Source: Rhodothermales bacterium (GTDB lineage Bacteria; Bacteroidota; Rhodothermia; Rhodothermales; Bin80). From it: DNA of 64,000 nucleotides. The DNA lies in assembly GCA_951812585.1 (NCBI GenBank), contig OX638318.1:3134350-3198349 (forward strand). The letters run 5' to 3'. This document shows, piece by piece, positions 1 through 8,896 of the stretch. The notes beneath the pieces were generated by a model. It worked only from the letters and a program-made list of their open reading frames with translations, had not been told where the DNA came from and searched no databases. Every line of letters begins with the position of its first letter. Position 1 is the stretch's first letter. Both the position numbers and the translations under genes were made by a program.

Positions 1-2
1 TC

Positions 3-203
3 ACACTTGCGACGCTTAAAATAACCCTTGTTGAGCCTTTGGGCCATGAAACCGTGATCTACGGAAACGTGGAAGGCACGACGATCATAGCCCGCAGCAA
101 GATCCCTGTACCGCCGGCACCAGGCGACATTCTTCACCTGCTGGTCGATCCCAGCAGGCTACACTACTTTGACGCGAACAGCGGAGCAGCCATAGGGCGT
201 TGA
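3..203 (+). CDS. ABC transporter ATP-binding protein, C-terminal fragment
   Basis: Only the last 66 codons are in the window; the gene starts to the left. The residues resemble the C-terminal TOBE domain of MalK/UgpC-type sugar ABC ATPases: a VEPLGHETVIYG strand pair, then VPPAPGDILHLLVDPSRLHYFD, which matches the usual end with a basic loop followed by a 'hlFD..tG' terminus. The TOBE domain binds regulators or forms the dimer interface behind the nucleotide-binding domain, which is not visible here. The sugar specificity cannot be told from this part. The reading frame is open from the first bases of the window to TGA at 201-203. The family is fairly secure, the substrate unknown. Confidence 0.65.
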   Translation, partial: TLATLKITLVEPLGHETVIYGNVEGTTIIARSKIPVPPAPGDILHLLVDPSRLHYFDANSGAAIGR

Positions 204-249
204 GACCTCGGCATGCCGCCTAGTACCCGAGCCGACCTTAATGCCGTGC

Positions 250-1158
250 TCAAACCTTCAGATACCGGGCAGACGAATCGCTCGGCTTCGCGTGCGCGTA
301 CTTACTCGTGGTGGACAGAGACTTGTGCCCCAGCGTTTCTTTAACCAGGTGCACAGGGGCGCCGCCATCGAGCGCATGCGACGCATGTGCATGGCGAAGC
401 CAGTGCGGTGAAACCGCTTGATCCAAACCTGCCCGGCGTGCCGCCTTCCGCACGATCCGCCACAGCTGCTGGCGCGAAAGCGGACCGCCTTTACGGGAAC
501 GAAACACGGCATCATTACGCGCTCCGTAGCCCTTTTCTGTTTCTTCCTCATGCAACGCTAGAAGTGCAAGCCATGTTGGAGATGACAGCAAGACCGCGCG
601 CGTCTTCTGGCCCTTGCCCAACAGCGTGACCTGTCCCACGGGTTGTCCATTCTCCGTACCGCGCTCCATGAGTGCGCCCCAGTACAGACGTGCAAGCTCG
701 GATACACGTGCACCAGAGGCATAGAACAGGCGCAGCAACACCGCATTGCGCGAATTCTTTTCCAACTCCAGAATTCGTTGCACCGCAAGTTCGGGCAGAA
801 TACGTTCGTTGAGCCGGTCGGGCACCGACGGAAGCGTCACTGCTGCGCCCACATTGAAGGCCAGGTACCCGATCCGGTGGCCAAAACTGAACAAGCTCTT
901 AACGGCTGCAAGTTTGCGTGCCTGGGAATTGGGCGCAAGGCCCCGTGCGCGAAGATGATCTGCCCACTGCCACAAGTGTTGCAGCCGAACATGGCTTAAG
1001 GGCAGATCTACGTGATCAATGAACTGGTCTACGTCCTGCCGGTACGCTGTCTGCGAGTGCAGACTCTTGCCGTGCAGCCAGAGCGAGATGAGGTGCAGAT
1101 CATCGTCGGCCTGCGAAGCCCGGGGAGTGGCCGCCGTATGAATCGAAAGACTTTGCAT
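250..1158 (-). CDS. tyrosine recombinase / site-specific integrase (XerC/XerD-like)
   Basis: A 302-residue tyrosine recombinase. The N-terminal SAM-like DNA-binding domain covers about residues 20-105 and the catalytic domain about 115-300. All expected active-site residues are visible: R151 in ASGARVSEL, K182 in GKGQKTR, H252 and R255 in HWLRHAHASH, H278 in LGHKSLSTT and the nucleophile Y287 in SKYAH. Length and layout fit the XerC/XerD type better than large phage integrases. It could be the chromosome-dimer recombinase or a stand-alone integrase. No dif-like site, attC array or cassette genes were recognised next to it, so a mobile-element role is not supported. The ATG at 1156-1158 is the only good start. 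It converges with the ABC ATPase fragment and is followed upstream by a long gap. Confidence 0.85.
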   Translation of the reverse strand: MQSLSIHTAATPRASQADDDLHLISLWLHGKSLHSQTAYRQDVDQFIDHVDLPLSHVRLQHLWQWADHLRARGLAPNSQARKLAAVKSLFSFGHRIGYLAFNVGAAVTLPSVPDRLNERILPELAVQRILELEKNSRNAVLLRLFYASGARVSELARLYWGALMERGTENGQPVGQVTLLGKGQKTRAVLLSSPTWLALLALHEEETEKGYGARNDAVFRSRKGGPLSRQQLWRIVRKAARRAGLDQAVSPHWLRHAHASHALDGGAPVHLVKETLGHKSLSTTSKYAHAKPSDSSARYLKV

Positions 1159-1883
1159 GGTTGCGACTGATTTCCTTCAGCGCACGCGCATTCGTAGTAC
1201 ACATGGATTAGTGTTCCTATGCACGAAGCTTCATCATCCGGCGCGCCAACCGCGGAAGGGCGGCCATAGTATAATGCGTCGCTTGTTCCCAGGTTGCTGT
1301 GCGCGGCAAGCGTCAACCTCCGGCGGGACGCTTCGTAGATCCTTGAACAGGCGCACAGCCACGGCCTGGGCGATGGGGGAGGGGCAGGGTAGGGGACAGG
1401 GCAGGGAGCCTCTGCCGATACTCGATGGGCACAACAACCACACGGCAGTGGCCCAAGTTGGAATCGTACCTCTCAAGACGTGGCAAAAGTCAGCCATGAG
1501 ATGGCCACTGGAAGCCGCCATTGGCCAGTAGAGGCAGCCGCTGAGAATAGCCCAAAAACGCAAATCATCAACAAGGTCACGGTCACCAGCCGCTTCGCGG
1601 CGCACCTGCGCAGGCGTGCCGGTGGAAGGCGCTTGCGCAGGTACGTGTAGCTGCGTGCGCCTTGGACAAACTGAAAAGTGCAGCAAGGTGCCCGGCGAGA
1701 CGTCCAAAGGTGAACGCTACGGCCAGAGTGGACGACTGAAGCGCAGCCATAAGGCTGCATGCGCTTTGCCTTCGGCAGCCGCGGCGACCGGTCAAGGTAC
1801 ACCGCTGCCAGACGCTGACAAGCCGCCGTGATTCCAGGCGCATCGAGGCGCATCCGCATCGAGCGGGTCGTTACGTTTGCGGC

Positions 1884-1898
1884 CACACACACACACAC
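1884..1898. repeat. CA dinucleotide microsatellite
   Basis: Seven and a half CA units in a row inside a non-coding stretch. Such runs are prone to slippage but are otherwise uninformative. Confidence 0.8.
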
Positions 1899-2101
1899 GT
1901 GGCTTATGCCTGGGAAATGCGGGTGATCCTACTGCCGCAAAGGCGCAGGCTGGATGTGCGGACACAGTATGTGCAAAGCATGACAAGGCGCAAATTCGGG
2001 TGTAAACAGCGCAAGCGCCAATGCAACATAATTACTCTTATGTTTCATTAGCACTCATTAATACACGTAGACACGGCCTGTATCTGCACACTGATCTGCC
2101 A

Positions 2102-2135
2102 AGAGATATGTTGAGAGAGTTGAGAGATATGTTGA
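2102..2135. repeat. duplicated 13-mer AGAGATATGTTGA
   Basis: AGAGATATGTTGA occurs at 2102-2114 and again at 2123-2135, 21 bp apart (two helical turns), with further partial copies of GTTGAGAGA between them. The spacing would suit two protein-binding sites on one face of the helix, but it may be simple slippage. Confidence 0.5.
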
Positions 2136-2462
2136 TATGTTGTCGCCTGGCCGCTGCTCGGCACACTGGGGCACGCAGCACTTCGCGCGGATCAACGGCA
2201 GTGACTATGCAATATGCAAAGCGTGGCACGGCCCCTACGGGCATCGCCGCTTTCGTGCATGCGTCAGCACGACCTCCAGGTTCTCTGATGCGATGCATCG
2301 AGGCACGCCCGGCGTTATGGCCTGTACCGCCCTGCTGAAGCAACCGTTAAACGTTTGCTGACAGGCGGCGTAGAAACAGCACCAGGCAATCCGCCGCCTG
2401 GCGGCATCCAGAAATCGGTATGCTTGTCATTATCTGTAGCCCAATACACCCCGTGCCTAGCA

Positions 2463-2792
2463 ATGAAGCCTATCCCAGAGATCACGGTCCAAGAGCTCAA
2501 AGCGCTTGTGGATACTGACCAACCTCCTTTCATCCTGGATGTGCGGGAAGAGAAGGAATACGAAGTCGCCAACATCGGCGGCTACTTGGTGCCTCTGCGA
2601 GAAATTCCAACACGCATGGACGAGCTTTTGCCATACAAGGATAAGTTCACCGTAGTGCTTTGCAGAAGCGGGGGGCGCAGCGCACAAGCCCTTCGATTCC
2701 TGCAGTTTGCAGGCTTTACGAACATCAATAACCTGAGGGGCGGCATGCTGGCGTGGAGCAAGGAGATTGACCCGACCGTGCCCACCTACTGA
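2463..2792 (+). CDS. single-domain rhodanese-like sulfurtransferase
   Basis: A 109-residue single rhodanese domain. The active-site loop is CRSGGRSAQA, with the catalytic cysteine that carries a persulfide. The upstream ILDVREEKEYEVANI strand-helix and the closing NLRGGMLAWSKE are typical of the GlpE/PspE-like group. The frame is open 36 codons further upstream, but those residues are Pro/Gly rich and unlike the family; ATG 2463 gives a normal N-terminus (MKPIPEITVQEL, the usual 'i.eItv.eL' opening). No signal peptide is present, so the protein is cytoplasmic. miaA starts 17 bp downstream, so the two are probably co-transcribed. Its sulfur acceptor is unknown. Confidence 0.85.
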   Translation: MKPIPEITVQELKALVDTDQPPFILDVREEKEYEVANIGGYLVPLREIPTRMDELLPYKDKFTVVLCRSGGRSAQALRFLQFAGFTNINNLRGGMLAWSKEIDPTVPTY

Positions 2793-2809
2793 GCAAATAC
2801 CTCGCAGCG

Positions 2810-3745
2810 ATGCCGTGCCTGAAGCCGGGGTCAAAGGAATCGCCGATTTTGGCGCTGATCGGTCCTACGGCTGTCGGCAAGACGGCCCTGAGTCTGGCAC
2901 TAGCGGAGCGAATAGGCGCAGAAATCATCTCCGCCGACAGTCGGCAGGTCTACAAAGAGCTCTCGATTGGAACGGACAAGCCCTCCCCGGCTGCACTGGC
3001 GCGGGTTCCCCACCACTTCATTGGTGAGATTGGTCTCCAAGAGCCCTTCTCCGCCGGCGCATTTGCCGCACAGGCGAACATTCGCATCCGCAGTATCATG
3101 CGCAGGGGCTGCGTGCCTCTCGTCGTCGGCGGGTCCACATTGTACCTGCAGGCGCTTATGCACGGGTTGTCCAACATTCCGCCCGCGAAAACGTCTGCGC
3201 GCCAAGCACTTAAAGTACGACTTGAACAAGAAGGTAACCGCGTGCTCTATGCAGAATTGCAGAGGATCGACCCCGCCAGTGCCAACAAGCTGGACCCCTC
3301 CAAGACACAGCGCTTGGTTCGCGCGCTAGAAGTTTACCACCAGACCGGCAGAACGCTGTCGTCATACCATCAGCAGCATTCTCCGCCTCCGTTTCAGTAC
3401 GAGATCAAGGTGCTGACCATGGAGCGCACACGTCTGTACGAACGGATAAACCGGCGAGTCGATCACATGCTGAAGGCCGGACTCCTTGACGAGGTCCGCG
3501 GCCTGAAGGCGCAAGGGTACGACAGCAGATTGCCCGCGCTGCGAACCATAGGCTACCAGGAAGCTTTTGCGCACTTGCGCGGGGAGATCAGCGAGTCCGA
3601 AATGACACGCCTCATCAGGCGCAATACGCGTCGGTATGCCAAGCGGCAACTAACGTGGTTTCGGCGCTACGATCCGCAGCACTGGGTAGACGCAGATGCG
3701 CAGGATCTGCCCCTCCTGTCGCGTAAGCATGGTGCTGGGGCCTGA
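2810..3745 (+). CDS. miaA: tRNA dimethylallyltransferase (isopentenyl transferase)
   Basis: A 311-residue MiaA, which transfers a dimethylallyl group to N6 of A37 in tRNAs that read codons starting with U. The P-loop GPTAVGKT is at residues 18-25. The DSRQVYKELSIGTDKPSP segment binds tRNA and substrate, and VVGGSTLYLQAL is the conserved second motif. Near the C-terminus are ALRTIGYQEA and RRNTRRYAKRQLTWFRR, both hallmarks of the family. Length is normal (about 300). The ATG at 2810 leaves a short non-conserved leader; an internal start is possible but less likely. It follows the rhodanese gene by 17 bp and converges with the GT2 gene 26 bp away. Confidence 0.95.
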   Translation: MPCLKPGSKESPILALIGPTAVGKTALSLALAERIGAEIISADSRQVYKELSIGTDKPSPAALARVPHHFIGEIGLQEPFSAGAFAAQANIRIRSIMRRGCVPLVVGGSTLYLQALMHGLSNIPPAKTSARQALKVRLEQEGNRVLYAELQRIDPASANKLDPSKTQRLVRALEVYHQTGRTLSSYHQQHSPPPFQYEIKVLTMERTRLYERINRRVDHMLKAGLLDEVRGLKAQGYDSRLPALRTIGYQEAFAHLRGEISESEMTRLIRRNTRRYAKRQLTWFRRYDPQHWVDADAQDLPLLSRKHGAGA

Positions 3746-3771
3746 CAACGGACCCTATGCGCTTAACGCGC

Positions 3772-4494
3772 TCAGAGCCTTCCAAAGAGGTCGCGCAGCC
3801 GAAACTCCCAGACCTTGAATGCCGCCTCGCGAATGATCGCCTTGCTCATCTTGGACTGCCCTTCCGTGCGCTCAGTAAACACGATGGGAATCTCCTTCAG
3901 CACAAAACCCTTGCGCCAGGTTCTGAACTTCACCTCAATCAGGAACGAGTACCCATTGGATTGGATGCGACTGAAGTCCAGACTTTCCAGCACCCGGCGG
4001 TGGTAGCACAAGAATCCTGCAGTAACATCGCGCACAGGCAGCCGCGTAATGACGCGCGTATAGATACCCGCAAAGTAGGACAGCATGAGACGGGATAGCG
4101 GCCAGTTGATGATGCGTACGCCGCCCACATAGCGCGATCCAATCGCCATGTCGGCATCCCCGTCGCTAACCGTACCAATGAGTCGCGGCAAGTCGTCCGG
4201 ATTATGGGAAAGATCCGCGTCCATGCCGCAGATGAACTCGTAGCCCTGCTCCAGCGCGCGCGTATACCCTTCCAGGTATGCCGTGCCGAGCCCTAATTTG
4301 CCCGCGCGCTCGACCAGCTGAATGCGTCGCGGATATGATTCTGCAACCGCTCGAACGATGTCAGGCGTTCCGTCTGGAGAATCATCATCCACAACCAGCA
4401 CGTCCAGCATACCTGGCTGCTCCATGATGCGCCGGAGCGCAGTCCCTACGTTTTCCCGTTCATTGTAGGTTGGTATGATGACGATGGTTGCCAA
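3772..4494 (-). CDS. GT2 glycosyltransferase, polyprenol-phosphate-mannose synthase-like
   Basis: A 240-residue family 2 glycosyltransferase with no membrane segment, the size of a soluble dolichol/polyprenol-phosphate mannose synthase. PTYNERENV opens the GT-A fold; DDD at 36-38 and the GMDADLSHNP motif (about 89-98) bind nucleotide and metal; GSRYVGGVRIINWP followed by SRLMLSYFAG is characteristic of the DPM1 branch, as is the VTAGFLCYHR segment. The likely reaction is GDP-mannose plus polyprenyl phosphate to polyprenyl-phosphate-mannose at the inner face of the membrane. This fits the nearby membrane mannosyltransferase (6854-8722), which would use that donor. The reading frame begins with TTG at 4494; no better in-frame ATG is seen. 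The family is clear, the exact sugar inferred. Confidence 0.88.
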   Translation of the reverse strand: MATIVIIPTYNERENVGTALRRIMEQPGMLDVLVVDDDSPDGTPDIVRAVAESYPRRIQLVERAGKLGLGTAYLEGYTRALEQGYEFICGMDADLSHNPDDLPRLIGTVSDGDADMAIGSRYVGGVRIINWPLSRLMLSYFAGIYTRVITRLPVRDVTAGFLCYHRRVLESLDFSRIQSNGYSFLIEVKFRTWRKGFVLKEIPIVFTERTEGQSKMSKAIIREAAFKVWEFRLRDLFGRL

Positions 4495-4759
4495 GTTGGC
4501 TCTGGAATAGCGTTTACTCCCACTCTGCCTTGTACGAGGTCGGCCAAGTTATGCTCAACGCCCAGTGCGGCGTGCACGAGCGGGCAGCATACCATTTGCA
4601 CCAAAGCACATAGGCGTGATTGTCCAGCGGGTAAACTACACCGCGCGGCATTAGTCTGCGCATCCTTCGCAATGCGGGCGACAGGGACAACCGGCTCCTT
4701 TCAGCGTACAAAATCTTATCGGCGTACACGTACATCAAGGCCCGAAATAATCTAGGCTA
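4495..4759. other. divergent intergenic region (GT2 / GDP-fucose synthase)
   Basis: A 265 bp spacer between divergently transcribed genes, so it should carry promoters for both. I could not recognise convincing boxes or operators in it. Confidence 0.4.
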
Positions 4760-5722
4760 ATGCACCTTGATTCCAAGCATGCTCGGATTTTTGTTGCTGG
4801 ACACCGTGGTCTCCTTGGGTCAGCCATCACACGCCGCTTGCAGCGCGAAGGGTTCGACCGTCTCCTGCTTCGGTCTCGTCACGCGCTCGACCTGCGGGAT
4901 CAGCGCGCCCTCAACCACTTCTTTGAGGACGCGAAGCCCGAATTCGTAGTTCTTGCAGCCGCACGTGTGGGAGGCATACTCGCCAACGATACGTTTCCGG
5001 CGGATTTCATCGGCGACAACCTGAGGATACAGACCAATGTCCTGCACGCCGCCTACAAAGCCGGCGTCAAACGCCTGCTTTTCATGGGCAGCACATGCAT
5101 CTACCCCAAGGAAGCGCCACAGCCACTGAAAGAGGAGTATCTCCTGACCGGACCGCTAGAACCCACCAACGAGTGGTACGCTGTCGCCAAAATTGCAGGT
5201 GTCAAATACTGTCAGGCGCTGCGGCGACAACATGGATGTGACTTTGTGTCCCTTATGGCGACAAACCTGTACGGTCCCGGCGACAATTTTGACCTGCAGA
5301 CAAGTCATGTGCTTCCGGCGCTCCTGTACAAGGTGCACAGCGCCAAGAGCCGGGGAGCGGATAGCTTCACAGTCTGGGGCACCGGTACGCCGCGGCGGGA
5401 GTTTCTGTTCTGCGAGGACCTTGCCGATGCTTGCCTTCATATTCTTAAGCAACCGGAGCACCTCCTCTACCAGGCTGCACCAGATGGTCTTTTGAACGTC
5501 GGGGTAGGCAAGGATATTACCATCAATGAGCTCGTAAGCATTATTCAGCAGGTCGTAGGATCGTCCTGCTCCGTGCAGTACGACCTATCTATGCCTGACG
5601 GGACACCGCGCAAACTTGTCGACGTCTCACGCATCAGCAGCCTGGGCTGGCATGCGCCCACCGCACTTCGAGACGGCATTCAGCAGACCTATACCTGGAT
5701 GCTGCAGAATCAAATCGTATGA
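4760..5722 (+). CDS. fcl: GDP-L-fucose synthase (GDP-4-keto-6-deoxymannose epimerase/reductase)
   Basis: A 320-residue extended short-chain dehydrogenase that makes GDP-L-fucose from GDP-4-keto-6-deoxy-D-mannose with NADPH. The nucleotide-binding glycines are GHRGLLG (14-20). S111 in MGSTCIYP with Y140 and K144 in WYAVAK are the catalytic triad. [10 protein letters not shown] is the family signature, and [11 protein letters not shown] and [11 protein letters not shown] match the fucose-synthase branch. Length is typical. The gene overlaps the GDP-mannose 4,6-dehydratase by 4 bp (ATGA), so the two are translationally coupled; the order fcl-gmd is the reverse of the usual gmd-fcl. Confidence 0.94.
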   Translation: MHLDSKHARIFVAGHRGLLGSAITRRLQREGFDRLLLRSRHALDLRDQRALNHFFEDAKPEFVVLAAARVGGILANDTFPADFIGDNLRIQTNVLHAAYKAGVKRLLFMGSTCIYPKEAPQPLKEEYLLTGPLEPTNEWYAVAKIAGVKYCQALRRQHGCDFVSLMATNLYGPGDNFDLQTSHVLPALLYKVHSAKSRGADSFTVWGTGTPRREFLFCEDLADACLHILKQPEHLLYQAAPDGLLNVGVGKDITINELVSIIQQVVGSSCSVQYDLSMPDGTPRKLVDVSRISSLGWHAPTALRDGIQQTYTWMLQNQIV

Positions 5723-6789
5723 AACGTCCCGTAGCCCTGATCACCGGCATCACAGGGCAAGATGGTGCATACCTGGCGGAATTTCTGCGCAAGAAGGGCT
5801 ACATCGTGCACGGCGTCAAGCGAAGGGCGCGCCTGTTCAGTACGCAGCGCATAGACCACCTGTACCATGAGCCGAGGTCATTGGACGAAGACCTCGTCCT
5901 GCACTTCGGTGACCTGACTGATTCAACCAACCTGATTCGCGTTGTCCAGGAGGCCCGGCCAGACGAGATCTACAACCTTGGTGCCCAAAGCCATGTGCAT
6001 GTCAGCTTTGATACGCCAGAATACACGGCCAATGCCGATGCGATTGGCGTGCTGCGCCTTCTGGAAGCAATCCGTGTACTGGGGCTGAGCGATTCGGTGC
6101 GGTTCTACCAGGCGTCTACGAGCGAACTCTACGGCAATGTGTCTGCTTCCCCGCAGAACGAACAGACGCCCTTCCGCCCGCGCAGCCCGTATGGCGTCGC
6201 CAAGCTCTATGCATACTGGATTACAGTGAACTACAGGGAAGCGTACGGGGTCTTTGCCTGCAACGGGATTCTGTTCAACCACGAGAGTCCCATGCGCCGC
6301 GAGACATTCGTTACGCGCAAGATTACGCGGGCCGCTGCGCGTATCAGGATGGGTCTGCAAGAATGCGTCTACCTGGGCAACCTTGATGCACGCAGGGACT
6401 GGGGCCACGCCAAGGACTACGTTGAAGGCATGTGGCGCATGCTTCAGCACGAAACGCCGGACGACTTCGTGCTGGCAACCGGCAATGCCACTTCGGTGCG
6501 ATCCTTTTGCGAACGCGCGTTCGCAGTCTGCGGCATGGAGTTGGAGTGGCTTGGAGAAGGAATCACTGAGCAGGCCATCTGCAAGAAGACGGGCCGGACC
6601 GTGGTTCGCGTGGACGGACGCTTTTACAGGCCCACAGAACCCACCCTTCTGGTGGGAGATGCCACAAAGGCTCGCCGCGTGCTGGGTTGGGCCCCGCGGT
6701 ATACCCTGGACTCCCTGATCGAGGAGATGGTCGAGGCAGACCTTGAGGCTGCCCGCGCTGCATTACCAAAGGGCCCCAGCATCCCCTAG
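5719..6789 (+). CDS. gmd: GDP-mannose 4,6-dehydratase
   Basis: A 356-residue extended SDR enzyme, first step from GDP-mannose towards GDP-fucose (or GDP-rhamnose and related sugars). [15 protein letters not shown] at 9-23 is the NADP-binding turn; [23 protein letters not shown] (132-139) and [10 protein letters not shown] with Y158 and K162 form the active site; [16 protein letters not shown] resembles the conserved substrate-binding stretch, with MRR where RGE-type residues are usual. Paired with the overlapping fucose synthase, the product is most likely GDP-L-fucose for surface glycans. It converges with the fused glycosyltransferase 64 bp downstream. Confidence 0.95.
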   Translation: MKRPVALITGITGQDGAYLAEFLRKKGYIVHGVKRRARLFSTQRIDHLYHEPRSLDEDLVLHFGDLTDSTNLIRVVQEARPDEIYNLGAQSHVHVSFDTPEYTANADAIGVLRLLEAIRVLGLSDSVRFYQASTSELYGNVSASPQNEQTPFRPRSPYGVAKLYAYWITVNYREAYGVFACNGILFNHESPMRRETFVTRKITRAAARIRMGLQECVYLGNLDARRDWGHAKDYVEGMWRMLQHETPDDFVLATGNATSVRSFCERAFAVCGMELEWLGEGITEQAICKKTGRTVVRVDGRFYRPTEPTLLVGDATKARRVLGWAPRYTLDSLIEEMVEADLEAARAALPKGPSIP

Positions 6790-6853
6790 CACCAACCGCT
6801 TTGCTTGCAGCCAGGGACTGCGCAAGCTGCCACACACAGGCCCGGCCCCGATC

Positions 6854-8722
6854 CTAATCCGCCTCAGGCGCATCGGGTACGCGCGCCCAGCGGCGCGCGT
6901 CCAGCACAAAAAGCTGCTGCCTGTGAATGATGCTACCGCGGGTGGCTTCCGCTATGACAGGGATGCGTGCCACCGCAAAGGCGCGTCGCCAGCGTGCCGC
7001 AGTCTTGAAGGCTAGGTGCACCTCTTGCTGCTTCATGTGACGCCAGTGACGCAAACGGTTGACCGCCTTATCCAGCATCTCGAGAATCATCAGTTCCAGA
7101 CGCGCTTCGTAAACCGACTCGACGACAAGTACGCGTTGCCTCGCTACGCGACAGGCTTCGCTAAGAACTGCTGAGGCGTCTTCCGCGTGGTGCAGAACGA
7201 AGTACAGGACAACCACATCAAACGTATCGTCCGACCAAGGCAAGGTGCGCGGCCCGCAAAGTGTGTGCGGCAACGCGGTCCTGTTCAGGTTCACAATATC
7301 CGTCAGGACCACCTCGGCCTGGTGGATCTCGCGGATATGTTCGCCTACATAGCCTTCACCGCATCCCAGATCCAGGATGGTAAGCGGCCGCATGCGCCTG
7401 GGCAGGTAGGTGCTGATGAAGCGCGCCTTCGTCCTTGCCCTTTGCCTAAGGATCGCTTGCAGCAAAGCAGGCCCGTACTGTACACATGCGATGACGAATC
7501 CGCCGCTCCACACCAGCATAACAAAAACCCAATACGGCCCGCCGGCATACAGCAGATATGTTCCAACGGACATAGCACCCACCCAGAACCAGGCCCATAC
7601 CGGGCGCTCCAGCAGTGCAGCGAGAAACAGCACGCTGAGGAGGTACCACGGATGCACGGTGGTAGACAGAGTCAGGTACAAACCGATAGCAGCCAGGAAT
7701 GCCTTGTGCAGCGGCCACCTGTACCTGTAGTCCAGCGCGTACAGGAAGGGCAGCCCCAAAAGCAGGCACCAGCGGAGTGCCGGCCCGATCTGCTTGCTGT
7801 AATCCGCACCCGTGAGCCAGTAAAAGACCTGCTTGATGGCATAGTACAACCCCGCGTTGAACTCAAAGTAGCGCGTGTACAGGTCTAGCGAGTCCTGCAC
7901 ATGGCCTATTACGTACGGGGCGGCATACGGCACGGCCAGCAGCAGCAGTGCCAGAATTCCGGTCCAGACTGCCCGCCACCCAAAACGGCGCCAAAGAAAA
8001 GGGAAAAGCAGCACTGGAAACAGCTTCACCCAGGCGGCAGCTGCAAGCGCCACTGAGGCCCAAGTGCCCTTCCCTGAGCGGCCGGCGCGTATCACAATAA
8101 TCAAGAGAAGCAAGAGGAGCGATTCCGTGTGGCCTTGGCCTGCGGTTTCGAGCAGCACCAGCGGATTCCACGCATACAGCATGAGGTTGCGTGCGCTCAC
8201 CAGCCGCGCTAGTAAGAATAGCGCCATGATTTCGGCGAGCACGAGCACACCCTTAATGGCATAATGGCTCGATTTCCAGCCGTGCCCTGTAAAGAGCCCG
8301 CCGAAAGCAAAGACGTACTGAGAAACAGGCGGATAGACGCTGTAGAAAGACTTTGAATTAAGCCGTTCGTACACATCATCTACATCTACTTGCAGTGACG
8401 CGAGGGCAGCGTCTTCAGGAGTGTATCGATACGGATTGATTTGTTCGGCCTGAAGGGCGCCATCCCATACGTAACGGAAGGCGTCATCCGACAGCGATGG
8501 CGGCAACCACACCAGGGCCAGCCTGAACACCACCGCGAACAGCAGCACTTCGCGCAACGTGACACTTCCCCGCGCCCAGAGCGCGACCAAGAAGCCACTC
8601 GCAAAGAGTGTAACAGCAACGACTGCCGGCAACTGTGTTCGGTCCTGAGCCAGTACCGCGAGGGCAAGCACGGAGCCCATCAAGAGCACCTGAATGCACG
8701 TAGTAAGCGAGGCGCGGCTCAT
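6854..8722 (-). CDS. GT-C membrane mannosyltransferase fused to a class I SAM methyltransferase
   Basis: A 622-residue two-part protein. About residues 1-425 carry many membrane spans and resemble polyprenol-phosphate-mannose-dependent transferases (DUF2029/GT87-like): the luminal acidic motif PPSLSDDAFRYVWDG, then INPYRY, YPPVSQY, and GQGHTESLLLLLLI. About residues 440-622 form a soluble Rossmann methyltransferase: ILDLGCGEGYVGEHI is the SAM loop, DDTFDVVVLYFVLHHAED is motif IV, and RVLVVESVYE follows. The likely first half adds mannose to a lipid-linked or surface glycan on the outer face; the second could methylate the same or a related glycan or lipid inside. A GTG start at 8809 is possible, but ATG 8722 places the first membrane helix at a normal distance. 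The fusion looks genuine: there is no stop, start or frame change between the halves. Confidence 0.82.
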   Translation of the reverse strand: MSRASLTTCIQVLLMGSVLALAVLAQDRTQLPAVVAVTLFASGFLVALWARGSVTLREVLLFAVVFRLALVWLPPSLSDDAFRYVWDGALQAEQINPYRYTPEDAALASLQVDVDDVYERLNSKSFYSVYPPVSQYVFAFGGLFTGHGWKSSHYAIKGVLVLAEIMALFLLARLVSARNLMLYAWNPLVLLETAGQGHTESLLLLLLIIVIRAGRSGKGTWASVALAAAAWVKLFPVLLFPFLWRRFGWRAVWTGILALLLLAVPYAAPYVIGHVQDSLDLYTRYFEFNAGLYYAIKQVFYWLTGADYSKQIGPALRWCLLLGLPFLYALDYRYRWPLHKAFLAAIGLYLTLSTTVHPWYLLSVLFLAALLERPVWAWFWVGAMSVGTYLLYAGGPYWVFVMLVWSGGFVIACVQYGPALLQAILRQRARTKARFISTYLPRRMRPLTILDLGCGEGYVGEHIREIHQAEVVLTDIVNLNRTALPHTLCGPRTLPWSDDTFDVVVLYFVLHHAEDASAVLSEACRVARQRVLVVESVYEARLELMILEMLDKAVNRLRHWRHMKQQEVHLAFKTAARWRRAFAVARIPVIAEATRGSIIHRQQLFVLDARRWARVPDAPEAD

Positions 8723-8896
8723 GTGCAGGCGGCGTCCATATCGGGGTGCGAGTCGTTCCTTATGTCCAAGCCTGCTGCCGCCACCCCAAGAAACCCTCGT
8801 GGCATGCACTGGCGCGGCCCGCGCGACTGAACGGGCCGGACCGCATGCCCCGACGCAGCAACTAGTTCAACGGTGCATGTGCTGGCGGACCGTCAC

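Larger units (their letters stand above)
1159..2462. other. 1.3 kb region without a recognisable gene
   Basis: Several open frames cross this region on both strands, but they overlap one another, are rich in Arg/Cys/Pro/Ser and match no family I know. It holds a CA dinucleotide run (1884-1898), a duplicated 13-mer (2102-2135) and a small hairpin with stem GCAGCC/GGCTGC near 1742-1757. It may be gene debris or a long regulatory spacer before the rhodanese gene. No tRNA or other RNA gene was seen. Confidence 0.4.

Noticed and set aside
250..2462. integron or prophage around the tyrosine recombinase
   Set aside because: No attC-like palindromes, cassette genes, phage genes or tRNA attachment site were seen.
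7187..7888. 233-residue plus-strand frame
   Set aside because: Antisense to the fused mannosyltransferase; Gln/Arg/Pro-rich with no domain.
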